NCBI GenBank assembly: GCA_964648505.1
Contig: CAZYMI010000002.1
Coordinates: 95,123-159,122 of the forward strand
Direction: 5' to 3'
DNA length: 64,000 bases
Source of the DNA: CAZYMI01 sp964648505
Lineage (GTDB): Bacteria; Pseudomonadota; Alphaproteobacteria; Micavibrionales; Micavibrionaceae
Shown here: positions 27,609 to 37,549 of the stretch, piece after piece
Numbering within the stretch: the first letter of the stretch is position 1
How the letters are laid out: every line of letters starts with the position of its first letter
Notes under the pieces: model-generated
What the model saw: only the letters and a program-made list of their open reading frames with translations
The model's database searches: none
What the model was told of the DNA's origin: nothing
Position numbers and translations under genes: made by a program

Positions 27609-29435
27609 CTATTCCACCGTGACAGATTTAGCAAGATTGCGTGGTTGATCAATATCTGTGCCTTTCACAACGGCTGTATGATAGGCTAAAAGTTGCGCAG
27701 GGATTGAATATAAAATCGGAGCCACAAAAGGATGTACATTGGGCAGCGCAATAGACCAATGCGTCATATTCTTTAATTTGGAACATCCTATCCCATCGCT
27801 GATGAGTAAAACACGCCCGCCTCGTGCGACAGTTTCTTGAATGTTGGATGCAGTTTTTTCAAATAAATAATCTGTCGGGGACAAAACGACAACCGGAACA
27901 CTGTCATCAATAAGCGCAATCGGACCATGCTTCATTTCACCAGCCGCATAACCTTCGGCGTGAATATAAGAAATTTCTTTAAGTTTTAAAGCGCCCTCTA
28001 AAGCAAGGGGATACATGGGCCCGCGGCCTAAATATAAAACATCACGCGCCTCAGCAATTTGGGGTGCTATGGCTCGGATAGCGTCGTCATGACCTAAAAC
28101 CTGGGCACAAAGGCGCGGTATGGTACGCAAAGCATCCGACAAAACATGTTCTTGATTTTCATCAAGTAGGTTCTTGGCGCGTGCAACAGCCAGTACCAGG
28201 CATGCAAGAGTTGTCAGTTGGGTTGTAAAGGCTTTTGTTGAAGCAACACCAATCTCAGGGCCCGCAAGTGTGTGTAGCGAAAAATCAGATTCCCGTTCAA
28301 TTGTGCTTTCAATACCGTTTACAATTGAAATTATTTTCTGCCCTCCTCGTTTACAAAAGCGAAGCGATTCAAGCGTATCAAGTGTTTCACCAGATTGGGA
28401 AACGAATAAAGCAACACCGTTTTCAGGTAATGGAGGATCGCGATAGCGAAGTTCGGAAGCAATATCAAGTTCGCACGGTACACGCGCCAGTGTTTCAAAC
28501 CAGTATTTTGCAACAAAACAAGCGTAATAAGCGGTCCCGCAAGCAGAAAGGGTTAATCGCGGCGCCTGAACAATCGCTTCAATAATACCGTAGGGTAAAG
28601 AAACAGTGCCGGTTGTAGGATTAATAAAAGTATTTAGGGTATCGCCAATCACAGCGGGCTGCTCAAAAATTTCTTTGAGCATGAAGTGGCGATAATCCCC
28701 TTTCCCGGTGGTGGCACCTGATTGCGCAGTGATGCGTGTGGGGCGCGTGATGGGAATATTTTGATGATTAAAGATTGACACTTCCTTACGGGTTAAAATA
28801 ACGCGGTCACCATCTTCAAGAAAAGTAATTTTCTTTGTCAGGGGTGCAAGGGCATATGAATCTGAAGCCAAAAACATTTCTCCCTCTCCATAGCCTATGG
28901 CAAGGGGTGTTCCTTGACGGGCACCAATCATAAGATCATGTTCGCCAGCAAAAATAAAAGCTAAAGCAAATGCACCTTGCAGCCTTCCAAGGGCTGTAAA
29001 GCTTGCAGTTTTTGCATCCATTCCTTGATTAAGATAATGTGTGACAAGGTGTGCAATGACTTCTGTGTCTGTTTGTGTTTCAAAGCGGACCTGAAAAGCT
29101 TCCAGCTCTTCTTTGAGTTCAGCATAATTTTCAATGATCCCGTTATGAACAACAGCAACTTTTTCAGTAGCGTGTGGATGCGCATTATTTTCTGTTGGTC
29201 CTCCGTGTGTGGCCCAGCGCGTATGGCCAATACCAATACGCCCCTCAAGGGGGTGAAGTTTTAATTTGGTTTCAAGGTTGTTTAATTTACCTTCAGCGCG
29301 ACAACGCTCGATGTGGCCGTTCACAAGGGTTGCAATACCAGAAGAGTCGTAACCGCGATATTCCAGGCGGCGCAAGCCTTCAATTAAAACGGGCGCTACG
29401 TTTTTTGTAGAGAGAATACCAACAATGCCACACAT
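27609..29435 (-). CDS. glmS: Glutamine-fructose-6-phosphate aminotransferase (isomerizing)
   Basis: Makes glucosamine 6-phosphate from fructose 6-phosphate and glutamine, the entry to UDP-GlcNAc. The 608-residue protein begins MCGIVGILS with nucleophile Cys2, has the glutaminase blocks GIGHTRWATHG and HNGIIENY, then two SIS domains (SQSGETLDTLESL near 345) and the C-terminal DQPRNLAKSVTVE. The start overlaps the glmU stop by one base, so synthesis of both enzymes of the pathway is probably coupled. No glmS ribozyme-like leader is possible with this overlap. Confidence 0.96.
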   Translation of the reverse strand: MCGIVGILSTKNVAPVLIEGLRRLEYRGYDSSGIATLVNGHIERCRAEGKLNNLETKLKLHPLEGRIGIGHTRWATHGGPTENNAHPHATEKVAVVHNGIIENYAELKEELEAFQVRFETQTDTEVIAHLVTHYLNQGMDAKTASFTALGRLQGAFALAFIFAGEHDLMIGARQGTPLAIGYGEGEMFLASDSYALAPLTKKITFLEDGDRVILTRKEVSIFNHQNIPITRPTRITAQSGATTGKGDYRHFMLKEIFEQPAVIGDTLNTFINPTTGTVSLPYGIIEAIVQAPRLTLSACGTAYYACFVAKYWFETLARVPCELDIASELRYRDPPLPENGVALFVSQSGETLDTLESLRFCKRGGQKIISIVNGIESTIERESDFSLHTLAGPEIGVASTKAFTTQLTTLACLVLAVARAKNLLDENQEHVLSDALRTIPRLCAQVLGHDDAIRAIAPQIAEARDVLYLGRGPMYPLALEGALKLKEISYIHAEGYAAGEMKHGPIALIDDSVPVVVLSPTDYLFEKTASNIQETVARGGRVLLISDGIGCSKLKNMTHWSIALPNVHPFVAPILYSIPAQLLAYHTAVVKGTDIDQPRNLAKSVTVE

Positions 29436-30778
29436 TACTTTTTATCTTTCTTTTTATTCTTATCGCGGAAAGTTTTAGCCCAACCACTTTTATTGATTTG
29501 CTTAGTGCGTGCAAATGCTAACGCATCTTTTTCAACGTCACCTGTGATAATGCTACCAGCTGCAATAAAAGCCCCATCATCAATTCTAACAGGGGCTATA
29601 ATTGTGCTGTTTGATCCGACAAATACACCGTTGCCAATTGTTGTAATATGCTTATTAAAGCCATCATAATTGCAGGTAATTGTGCCTGCACCAATATTGG
29701 CATTCATACCAACTGAAGCGTCTCCAATATAAGAGAGGTGGCTGGCTTTTGCCCCTGCACCCAAATGTGATTTTTTTATTTCAACAAAATTACCAATCTT
29801 GGCATTTTCTCCGATGATTGTAGCGGGCCTTAATCTGGCAAAAGGGCCTATTTGTGCGTTTGATTTTATTAAAACTCCTTCAAGATGACAAAAAGCACGA
29901 ATTGTGACACCGCTTTCAATTTTTACATCGGGGCCAAAGAAAACATGCGGTTCAATTGTAACATCAGATGCAATTTCGGTATCGGCTGAAAAATATATAC
30001 TATCAGGATCAAGTAAGGTGACACCGTTTTGCATCATCTTCTGGCGTATTTTTTTCTGATACAATAATTCGGCTTCCGCCAGTTGTGCGCGGTCATTAAC
30101 GCCCCGCAATTCATCAAACGGAGCATGATAAAGCTTCACAGGAAAGCCACAATCACTGGCAATTTTAGGAATATCGGTAAGATAATATTCGCCTTGTGTA
30201 TTATTGGGCTGAAGTTTTGTGATCCATTTTCTGAGATCTTTGGCAGAGAAAAACATAACACCTGAATTGACGATTGAAATATTTCTTTCAGTATCGTTTG
30301 CATCTTTCTCTTCAACGATACCAATAAAGATACCTTTGTTATCTGTTTTTATGCGTCCGTACCCTTTAGGGTTCACAGGCTGCATGGTTATAATTGTAAC
30401 GCCGCTTTTATTTTCTAAATGTTGTGAATATGCCGCTTCAAGTGTGGCGGCGCTAACAAGCGGGGCATCCCCGGTGAGCACTAGAATATTTTCAATATCA
30501 TCAGTAATCAACGGAAGCGCACAAGAAACAGCGTCACCAGTGCCTTTTTGTTTTTCTTGTTGTGCACACCGATAGGGCGCGCAGGCGTGAAGAACATCAG
30601 GTAAGTCAGGTGCGATGACAGGAATAATTTGTGCAGGGATTAACGTTTGGGCAGTTGCAATTACATGGGCAATCAGGCTGCGTCCTGCAATTTGGTGCAA
30701 GACTTTTGGAGTTGCTGACTTCATACGTGTGCCGCGACCAGCCGCAAGAATGATAATGGCAAGTGACTTCTGGTTCAT
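29435..30778 (-). CDS. glmU: Bifunctional GlcN-1-P acetyltransferase / GlcNAc-1-P uridyltransferase
   Basis: Produces UDP-GlcNAc for peptidoglycan and lipopolysaccharide. The 447-residue protein has the N-terminal uridyltransferase motif LAAGRGTRMKSATPK (residues 12-26), LVLTGDAPL, then a left-handed beta-helix of hexapeptide repeats (about 255-440) with the acetyltransferase block IGAGTITCNYDG. It heads glmU-glmS-MAPEG. A lysine-rich C-terminal tail replaces the usual end. Confidence 0.96.
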   Translation of the reverse strand: MNQKSLAIIILAAGRGTRMKSATPKVLHQIAGRSLIAHVIATAQTLIPAQIIPVIAPDLPDVLHACAPYRCAQQEKQKGTGDAVSCALPLITDDIENILVLTGDAPLVSAATLEAAYSQHLENKSGVTIITMQPVNPKGYGRIKTDNKGIFIGIVEEKDANDTERNISIVNSGVMFFSAKDLRKWITKLQPNNTQGEYYLTDIPKIASDCGFPVKLYHAPFDELRGVNDRAQLAEAELLYQKKIRQKMMQNGVTLLDPDSIYFSADTEIASDVTIEPHVFFGPDVKIESGVTIRAFCHLEGVLIKSNAQIGPFARLRPATIIGENAKIGNFVEIKKSHLGAGAKASHLSYIGDASVGMNANIGAGTITCNYDGFNKHITTIGNGVFVGSNSTIIAPVRIDDGAFIAAGSIITGDVEKDALAFARTKQINKSGWAKTFRDKNKKKDKK

Positions 30779-30835
30779 AACGCTAGTTTAAAGATTGTAG
30801 GTCGTCGCACAAGTCACATCAGTTTGCGCTGCGTT

Positions 30836-31642
30836 TCATTCGACCGAAGTTAAATGCATAAAAAGTGTGCCGTAATTCGTCTTAACCCTAATTTTCACAG
30901 GCACAGCCACGTTTATATTAGGTATTTTTGCCATCCACAGGGTGGGGATTGTACCGGCTTTGCGTCCTTGTTCTTGAATAGAAAGCCAGCCACGCGGCTT
31001 TTTTGACCATTCCCCGGCTACGGGTTTTATTTCGATTGTGCATTCTTGTGCTGGCCCTTCAAATGGCGCGCTATTGCTTTTTTTCAATTGTTTTGGACCA
31101 TGATTTTTAAAGATCATTGCAAAACGCCTTTTTCCATCAAACACATCAGATGCACCTTCGCATAAACCACCGTTATACACCTTGCCCATCACTTCAAGGG
31201 TGGCGGCTAGAATATCAGTTGTCCCTTTTGTTAAAGCAGGGGCTATTGATTTTGGGCTTTTATCTTTGCCATCTTCAATATGGGTCAGGCCCAAAAAATT
31301 TCTGTTTCTGTCATAGCGATAATCTTTTACATCAAGATCTTCTTTCCAACCCGACATTGTGTGGTGGTGCTTTGGATAAAATATATTTTTTTTGTGCCAG
31401 CCCTGGCTTTCAAACAAGCCTACCCATGGAACAAGTGATTTAAGAAAGCCCTGCGTGCCTGCTTCCAGCTTTGCTGAATAAGAGTGAGGCGATATTTTCA
31501 GGGTAAGATTTGCTTTGACAGCATGGATACCACCTGCAAAAACATCATAATGTAGTGTATGTTCTTTCTCTGCTGAAAAAGCGCCCTTGAAGGGGTGAAT
31601 AAATAGGATCAGGATAGAAAAAAAGATTATTATTTTTGTCAT
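30836..31642 (-). CDS. DUF3108 periplasmic protein
   Basis: A 268-residue protein with a cleavable signal peptide (hydrophobic 4-17, site near GAFSA-EKEH) and a DUF3108 beta-rich domain beginning LHYDVFAGGIHAVKANLTL. The family is common in Alphaproteobacteria next to envelope genes; the role is unknown, and a lipid- or polymer-binding periplasmic protein is a reasonable guess. It lies 57 bases upstream of glmU on the same strand and is divergent from the potassium-channel gene across 28 bases, so the two promoters must overlap. Confidence 0.82.
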   Translation of the reverse strand: MTKIIIFFSILILFIHPFKGAFSAEKEHTLHYDVFAGGIHAVKANLTLKISPHSYSAKLEAGTQGFLKSLVPWVGLFESQGWHKKNIFYPKHHHTMSGWKEDLDVKDYRYDRNRNFLGLTHIEDGKDKSPKSIAPALTKGTTDILAATLEVMGKVYNGGLCEGASDVFDGKRRFAMIFKNHGPKQLKKSNSAPFEGPAQECTIEIKPVAGEWSKKPRGWLSIQEQGRKAGTIPTLWMAKIPNINVAVPVKIRVKTNYGTLFMHLTSVE

Positions 31643-31670
31643 CTAAAAAGTCTAACAGCAAGAACAAGAT

Positions 31671-32138
31671 ATGCCAATAATACCAATTCATCTTAGTTCT
31701 ATAGGGCTACAATTTTCAATTGCCGCTGTCATGATTATGGCCACAGTAACAGCTCATGTCTTTTTTCTTGATTTTATTTTCAGACTTGTAGACCGTTTTG
31801 TGCCCTATTTTAAAATCAGACTTTATCGATCATGGCGCTCCTTCGTTATGGTTTGCGCTGTTATCATTATATTTTTTTCGCATGTTGTTCATATCTGGTT
31901 ATGGGCTTATCTTTTTTTATGGATCGATGGAACAGAAATTGATTCGCTTGAAGAAGCGCTATATTTTTCAATTACTACATATACAACTTTGGGTTATGGA
32001 GACGTTGTATTGCAACATGATTGGCGTCTTTTAGGAAGCACAGAGGCCTTTAATGGCATTCTGCTTTTGGGTTTAAGTACAGCTGCGCTTTTCGAGTTGT
32101 TATTGCGGATATACGGTACAGGAAGAACCCAGCATTAA
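31671..32138 (+). CDS. Ion channel protein with K+ selectivity filter
   Basis: A 155-residue inner-membrane protein with helices at about 12-39, 57-86 and 124-147. A pore loop at 94-112 carries TTLGYGD (TLGYGD at 106-111), the potassium selectivity signature. This is the Ion_trans_2 class; four subunits would make one channel. It has no cytoplasmic RCK or nucleotide domain, so gating cannot be inferred. Its stop overlaps the stop of the convergent kup potassium transporter by three bases, placing a K+ leak and a K+ uptake protein tail to tail. Confidence 0.85.
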   Translation: MPIIPIHLSSIGLQFSIAAVMIMATVTAHVFFLDFIFRLVDRFVPYFKIRLYRSWRSFVMVCAVIIIFFSHVVHIWLWAYLFLWIDGTEIDSLEEALYFSITTYTTLGYGDVVLQHDWRLLGSTEAFNGILLLGLSTAALFELLLRIYGTGRTQH

Positions 32139-34018
32139 ATTTCGTAGCGCGTCGCAATTTCAAGCACTTTATGCTGGGGTACATGATAAAAATCGACTGC
32201 GCTGCGGCCATTCTTTTTCATCCATGAATAAAGATGTTCCCGCCATAATGCCATGCCTGATCCTACAGTGGGTACAACCGTTTCATGACCGAGGAAAAAT
32301 GATGTTTCATCCATATCAATATTTAACCCCTCCAGACGGCATAAAGTTAAAGCGCGCCGGATATTTGTTTCTTCCATAAAACCAAACCAAACCAGAACAC
32401 GGAAGAATCCTTGCCCTAGATCTTGAATCTCGAGCCGGTCATCATCATTCACGCGAGGTTCATTTGCGGTTAAAGCCGTTAGCAGAATAACTTTTTCATG
32501 AAGGACTTTATTGTGTTTTAAATTTTGAACCAACACATCGGGCACAACATGACGACGCGGCGTCATATAAACAGCTGTCCCGGGTACACGGATATAATGT
32601 TTTTCTGAAAGATCTTCTATAAATTGTTTTACAGGAATAGAGGCGGCATTAAGAAGCTGAGTGAGCATTTTTTGTCCGCGGAACCAGGTGGTTAAGGCTA
32701 CAAAAAGTAAAAGTGCAGTTGCCATAGGCAGCCACCCACCTGATGCAATTTTTGTCATGTTGGCGGTGACCAGCGCCCCTTCAAGGGATGCAAAAACAAT
32801 CACGATTAAGCTTACAAGCCACGGATTCCAACGCCATTTGCGCAGCATGACGATAGCCACTGCAAAAGTTGTTACAAACATCGCAGAAGAAACTGCAATA
32901 CCATAAGCTGCAGCAAGGCCGGATGATGTTTTAAAGGCAACCACAACAAACAGAACGCTGATAAGCATCATCCAGTTCACAAGTGGAATGTAAATTTGTC
33001 CGAATTCTTTTTCTGAAGTATGCAGAATTTTCATACGAGGTAAGAATCCGAGCTGGATAGCTTGTCTCGTCAAGGAAAACGCGCCTGAAATAGTCGCTTG
33101 TGAGGCAATTGTTGTTGCGGCGGTTGCTAAAATAACCATCGGGATCAAGCCCCATTCAGGAACAAGTAAATAGAAAGGATTTTCAATGGCTTTAGAGTCG
33201 CGCAGTAATAAAGCGCCCTGTCCGAAATAATTTAAGGTCAGGCAAGGACACACAATTGAAAACCAGGCAATTTGAATTGGTTTGCGCCCAAAATGGCCCA
33301 TGTCTGCGTAAAGGGCTTCAGCCCCTGTTACAACAAGAACAAGGACACCTAAAGTCATAAAGGCTACATGTGGATTTTCAAACGCAAAGGCAACGCCATA
33401 GTAAGGGTTAAGAGCAAAAAGAATATTCGGTGTTTGTATGATACTGATTAGCCCCAGAAAGCCTATGGAAGCAAACCAAACAAAAGTGATAGGCCCAAAC
33501 AAAACACCCATCTTTCCCGTGCCAAATCGCTGGATCATAAACAGGCAAATCAGGATCGTCAGTGTGATGGGAATGATATATGGATCAAGCTGTGGGGTAA
33601 TAATTTTAAGACCTTCTACAGCGGAGAGGACCGAAATTGCTGGCGTGATAACAGCATCGGAATAAAAAAGGCACCCACCCAGAATACCGATTAAGGCAAT
33701 AAAGTAATTGAGCTTTAGTTTTCCAGCGGTTAATTTTAAATTTAAAGCAAGGAGGGCAAAATCGCCACCTTCCCCTTTGTTGTCCGCGCGCAAGACAAGC
33801 AAAACATATTTAATTGAAACCAAGATAGTAAGCAGCCAGAACATCATTGAAAGAACTGAAAAGACATTATATTCGCTGATTGAAAGACCGTGTGAGGGTG
33901 CAAAAGCTTCCTTTAAGGCATAAAGGGGGCTTGTACCAATATCGCCGTACACAACGCCAAGGGCTCCTAAAATAAGGATCGACAGACGCGATTTCTGTTG
34001 TGATGAAGATGAAGCCAA
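32135..34018 (-). CDS. kup: Low-affinity potassium transporter Kup
   Basis: Proton-coupled K+ uptake in the inner membrane. The 627-residue protein has the signature GVVYGDIGTSPLYALKEAF (residues 19-37), about twelve hydrophobic segments to about 450, and a C-terminal cytoplasmic domain. Length is normal for bacterial Kup. It is monocistronic, divergent from dapD across 102 bases and convergent with the channel gene. Confidence 0.95.
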   Translation of the reverse strand: MASSSSQQKSRLSILILGALGVVYGDIGTSPLYALKEAFAPSHGLSISEYNVFSVLSMMFWLLTILVSIKYVLLVLRADNKGEGGDFALLALNLKLTAGKLKLNYFIALIGILGGCLFYSDAVITPAISVLSAVEGLKIITPQLDPYIIPITLTILICLFMIQRFGTGKMGVLFGPITFVWFASIGFLGLISIIQTPNILFALNPYYGVAFAFENPHVAFMTLGVLVLVVTGAEALYADMGHFGRKPIQIAWFSIVCPCLTLNYFGQGALLLRDSKAIENPFYLLVPEWGLIPMVILATAATTIASQATISGAFSLTRQAIQLGFLPRMKILHTSEKEFGQIYIPLVNWMMLISVLFVVVAFKTSSGLAAAYGIAVSSAMFVTTFAVAIVMLRKWRWNPWLVSLIVIVFASLEGALVTANMTKIASGGWLPMATALLLFVALTTWFRGQKMLTQLLNAASIPVKQFIEDLSEKHYIRVPGTAVYMTPRRHVVPDVLVQNLKHNKVLHEKVILLTALTANEPRVNDDDRLEIQDLGQGFFRVLVWFGFMEETNIRRALTLCRLEGLNIDMDETSFFLGHETVVPTVGSGMALWREHLYSWMKKNGRSAVDFYHVPQHKVLEIATRYEI

Positions 34019-34120
34019 AAGCGGAGCTTTCCTGTTAAGTGTGTTTCTTGATTACCCCGTACATAAGCGGTATGAGGTATAAAGCAATTTGCTGAATAAA
34101 TCTAGCGCAAAGGTTATTAT

Positions 34121-34981
34121 ATGTTAAATAAAATCATGACAGATTATACAGATCTTTCTTCGGAAATTGATCAAGCGTGGGAAGCGCGCGACGCCATATC
34201 GGCAGATACAAAAGGCCGTGTGCGCGATGCTGTTGATCAGACATTGTCTGCGCTTGATTGTGGAGAAATTCGTGTCGCAACACAAAAAACACAAGGCCAG
34301 TGGATGACACATCAGTGGATTAAAAAAGCTGTTTTGCTTTCATTTAAACTTAATCCGATGCGCTTGATTGATGGTGGGCCTGAAGCAAAATGGTGGGATA
34401 AGGTGCCTTCCAAATTCGTTTCTATGAATGAAACGGATTTTAAGACAGCGGGCTTTCGCGCTGTTCCCGGGTGTTTTGTGCGTCGTTCTGCTTTTTTGGG
34501 CAAGAATGTTGTTTTGATGCCTTCTTTTATTAATGTCGGCGCTTATGTTGATGATAATACGATGATTGATACATGGTCCACAGTTGGATCGTGTGCACAA
34601 ATTGGAAAAAACTGTCATATATCGGGCGGTGTTGGTATTGGGGGAGTTTTAGAACCCTTGCAAGCGGGCCCGGTTATTATTGAAGATGATGTGTTTGTGG
34701 GGGCGCGCTCTGAAGTGGCAGAAGGGTTTGTGGTTGAAAAAGGATCGGTGATTTCCATGGGTGTTTTTTTAGGTGCTTCAACAAAAATTATTGATCGTGA
34801 AACTGGTGAAGTGTTTCAAGGTCGTGTACCTGCTTATTCAGTTGTGGTACCGGGAAGCTTACCGGGCAAAGCCTTGCCTGATGGACGCATGGGGCCTGGC
34901 CTTGCCTGCGCTGTCATTGTCAAGCGGGTTGATGCCCAAACGCGTTCTAAAACATCGATCAATGAACTTTTGCGTGCATAA
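34121..34981 (+). CDS. dapD: Tetrahydrodipicolinate N-succinyltransferase
   Basis: Succinylates tetrahydrodipicolinate in the diaminopimelate/lysine pathway. The 286-residue protein has a helical N-terminus and a left-handed beta-helix (about 105-230) with VNVGAYVDDNTMIDTWSTVGSCAQIG-type repeats and the GGVGIGGVLEPLQA block. An AAAGG site precedes the ATG at 34121; the Met at 34136 is an alternative. The stop overlaps the dapE start by one base (TAATG), so the two successive pathway enzymes are coupled. Confidence 0.95.
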   Translation: MLNKIMTDYTDLSSEIDQAWEARDAISADTKGRVRDAVDQTLSALDCGEIRVATQKTQGQWMTHQWIKKAVLLSFKLNPMRLIDGGPEAKWWDKVPSKFVSMNETDFKTAGFRAVPGCFVRRSAFLGKNVVLMPSFINVGAYVDDNTMIDTWSTVGSCAQIGKNCHISGGVGIGGVLEPLQAGPVIIEDDVFVGARSEVAEGFVVEKGSVISMGVFLGASTKIIDRETGEVFQGRVPAYSVVVPGSLPGKALPDGRMGPGLACAVIVKRVDAQTRSKTSINELLRA

Positions 34982-36117
34982 TGGATGATGTTGTTGATCT
35001 GACGCAAAAGCTTATCCGTTGTAAAAGCGTAACGCCGCACGATGATGGTGCGCAGCAAGTGCTTATAACAGCGCTTGAAAAAATCGGGTTTCAAGTCACG
35101 CGTTTAAAATATGGTCAGATCGAAAATTTTTATGCACGGTATGGCACAGGTTCGCCCCATATTTGTTATGGCGGTCACACAGATGTAGTGCCCGCTGGCG
35201 ATGAAAGCAGATGGTCTTACCCCCCTTTTTCGGCAACCCTTCATGATGGGGTGATTTACGGGCGTGGATCTTCTGATATGAAGGCATCTAACGCTGCTTT
35301 TTTAGTGGCAGCAAAAAAATTCTTAGAAGAAAATGCAGGATTCAAAGGCTCAATATCGCTTCTAATCACGGGGGATGAAGAAGCAGAAGCCGTAGATGGT
35401 ACCGTGCGTGTTTTATCGTGGATGAAAGACCATAACCATATCCCTGATTTAGCGCTTGTGGGGGAACCTACCAATCCAAAAGCGCTGGGTGATGAAATCA
35501 AGATTGGTCGGCGAGGATCTCTTTCAGGATTAATCAAAATAAAAGGCAGGCAAGGGCATGTTGCTTATCCTGATAGGGCAGACAATGCCGCTGTTAAAAT
35601 TAATACTGTTTTAACTGCGCTGATTGCCCTAAAGCTTGATGAGGGAACGCAGCATTTCCCGCCATCATCACTGGTTGTTACAAGTATTGATGTGGGTAAT
35701 CCGACATATAATTTGATCCCTGAGTTTGCAACTGCACGTTTTAATATTCGTTATAATGATTGTTGGACGCATGACGGGTTAAGCGCCAAGTTAAATGAAG
35801 TGATATCAGCTATTACAAACGATTACAGTCTTGAAATTAAAGACGGTGCCAATGTTTTTTTAACAACGCCAGGGCCGATGACAAATATTGTTATGAAAGC
35901 AGTTCAGGACATTACAGGGCGCGTCCCTAACCTTTCAACAGGGGGTGGAACTTCTGATGCACGCTTTTTTGCCCGTTACTGCCCTGTGGTTGAATGTGGC
36001 CCTGTGAATGCGACCATTCACAAAACAGATGAAAATATTGATGTTGATACTCTTCAGGGTCTGGTCCGTATATATGAACGAGTATTAACGCGTTTTTTTA
36101 GCGATTTTTCGTCCTAA
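34981..36117 (+). CDS. dapE: Succinyl-diaminopimelate desuccinylase
   Basis: Dinuclear zinc hydrolase that removes succinate from N-succinyl-LL-diaminopimelate. The 378-residue M20-family protein has the metal/catalytic block GGHTDVVPAGD (near 67-77), YGRGSSDMK, and GDEEAEA with the catalytic and metal Glu pair near 133. ECGPVNATIHKTDE supplies the last metal His. Length is normal. It is the second gene of dapD-dapE; its last 20 bases overlap the convergent PRC-barrel gene. Confidence 0.95.
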   Translation: MDDVVDLTQKLIRCKSVTPHDDGAQQVLITALEKIGFQVTRLKYGQIENFYARYGTGSPHICYGGHTDVVPAGDESRWSYPPFSATLHDGVIYGRGSSDMKASNAAFLVAAKKFLEENAGFKGSISLLITGDEEAEAVDGTVRVLSWMKDHNHIPDLALVGEPTNPKALGDEIKIGRRGSLSGLIKIKGRQGHVAYPDRADNAAVKINTVLTALIALKLDEGTQHFPPSSLVVTSIDVGNPTYNLIPEFATARFNIRYNDCWTHDGLSAKLNEVISAITNDYSLEIKDGANVFLTTPGPMTNIVMKAVQDITGRVPNLSTGGGTSDARFFARYCPVVECGPVNATIHKTDENIDVDTLQGLVRIYERVLTRFFSDFSS

Positions 36118-36775
36118 GAAATTCAGTGAGTGTATCTGCCTGATCTTCCGTTAAAACAAAAACAGGTCGCGATGCATTTGCCTTCAGTAAGTAAGGCTGC
36201 GCCGGTACAGCAATATTGACGCCTTGAACACTGACGATAAGGGCGAATAATCTTGAATCATAGCGGTTAAAGGCAAGGTCACGGATATCGCCAATTCTTT
36301 TGCCTTTCGAAGTTTCAACTGATCCTCTTTTTAAATCTTTAAGAACAACGGGCTCAACTTTATCTTTGGTTTTTATAAAAAGTGCATTATCAAATGTATA
36401 AGCACCAACATCTTGAGCTATATCTTTGGCTAATGTCGTCACTGAAAAAGAAGAATTTGTGACAATTAACCCTGTACGATTTGTATCAAGAATAAAACGA
36501 TCTGAGAATCCTTGTAGCTTAAAACGACCTTCAATACCAATCACCTGACCCTGTTCACCGATAATCACATCTTGCGGTTTTCCAAAAACTTTTCCTGCAC
36601 CATCAACAACTTTACGGTTTAAAAATTTGTCACTTAAAACAAGTTGAGGGTTTTGTGTCAGTTGAATACGGTTTATAGCCACGAGGCTTTCAAGGTAGCT
36701 TGCATCAATATTTCCGGCGGCAAAGGCAGGCAATGAAATAAATGAAATAACAAATGTTAAAAAGAATAAGCGCAT
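36098..36775 (-). CDS. Secreted PRC-barrel-like protein
   Basis: A 225-residue protein with a clear signal peptide (MRLFFLTFVISFISLPAFA). Two segments, about 47-90 (LNRKVVDGAGKVFGKPQDVIIGEQGQ) and 150-180 (SKGKRIGDIRDLAFNRYDSRLF), fit PRC-barrel strands with the G-x-x-I/V-G-x-x-x-D pattern. Periplasmic PRC-barrel proteins are common in Alphaproteobacteria and mostly uncharacterised. It begins 15 bases after the truA stop and may be read from the polA-fmt-truA operon. Confidence 0.65.
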   Translation of the reverse strand: MRLFFLTFVISFISLPAFAAGNIDASYLESLVAINRIQLTQNPQLVLSDKFLNRKVVDGAGKVFGKPQDVIIGEQGQVIGIEGRFKLQGFSDRFILDTNRTGLIVTNSSFSVTTLAKDIAQDVGAYTFDNALFIKTKDKVEPVVLKDLKRGSVETSKGKRIGDIRDLAFNRYDSRLFALIVSVQGVNIAVPAQPYLLKANASRPVFVLTEDQADTLTEFLRTKNR

Positions 36776-36790
36776 GACATTCTCCGTTGT

Positions 36791-37549
36791 TTAATAATTA
36801 TAATCTATCCGCATAAGGGATAACCCATCAGGCGGTGCTGTTGGCCCTGCAGCCTTTCTGTCCTTGGCGGCAAGGATCGTTTTTATATCGTCGGCTTCCA
36901 ATTTTCCCAAGCCAACTTGAACAAGCGTGCCAACCATATTGCGCACTTGATGATGCAAGAATGATCTTGCTTCTGTTTCACAGGTGATCATAACGCCATT
37001 TACAGAAAAGTCTAGTTTTTCAAGGGTTCGCAAAGGTGTTTTTGCTTGGCAGTCAATAGCACGGAAAGACGAGAAATCATGGTGTCCGATCAGGTGCTGC
37101 GCCCCTTTTTGCATTTTCTCTAGTTGTAAGGGGTGGTAAATATGCCAGACCTGTCCATATAAAAGAGCAGGCGGAGCTTGCCTGTTCAATATGCGATAAC
37201 GATAGAGCTTATTGCGCGCATCAAAGCGCGCGTGAAAATCAGGCGGGACAAGGCAGGCATTTAAAATAGCAATAGGGTGCGGTCTTAATAAAGCATTAAG
37301 CGCTTTGGCCAGGCTATAACCATCAATAGCCCTATCTGCATAATCAAGGTCAAAATGGCAGACTTGTCCTTCGGCATGAACGCCCGCGTCTGTTCGTCCG
37401 GCAACATGGACCACTATCTTTTGCTGGCAAAAAGCGTAAAGCGCCTTTTCAATTTCTTCTTGTATAGAATGAATGCCAGCTTCCTGTCTTTGCCAGCCTG
37501 AAAAGGGTCTTCCGTCATATTCAATCGTTAGTTTCCAGCGATTTATCAT
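36791..37549 (-). CDS. truA: tRNA pseudouridine synthase A
   Basis: Forms pseudouridine at positions 38-40 of tRNA anticodon arms. The 252-residue protein shows the GRTDAGVHAEGQV motif with catalytic Asp54, the FSSFRAIDCQAKTPLRTL block and the SFLHHQVRNMVGTLVQVG block. Its start overlaps the fmt stop by four bases (ATGA), so fmt and truA are coupled. Confidence 0.95.
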   Translation of the reverse strand: MINRWKLTIEYDGRPFSGWQRQEAGIHSIQEEIEKALYAFCQQKIVVHVAGRTDAGVHAEGQVCHFDLDYADRAIDGYSLAKALNALLRPHPIAILNACLVPPDFHARFDARNKLYRYRILNRQAPPALLYGQVWHIYHPLQLEKMQKGAQHLIGHHDFSSFRAIDCQAKTPLRTLEKLDFSVNGVMITCETEARSFLHHQVRNMVGTLVQVGLGKLEADDIKTILAAKDRKAAGPTAPPDGLSLMRIDYNY

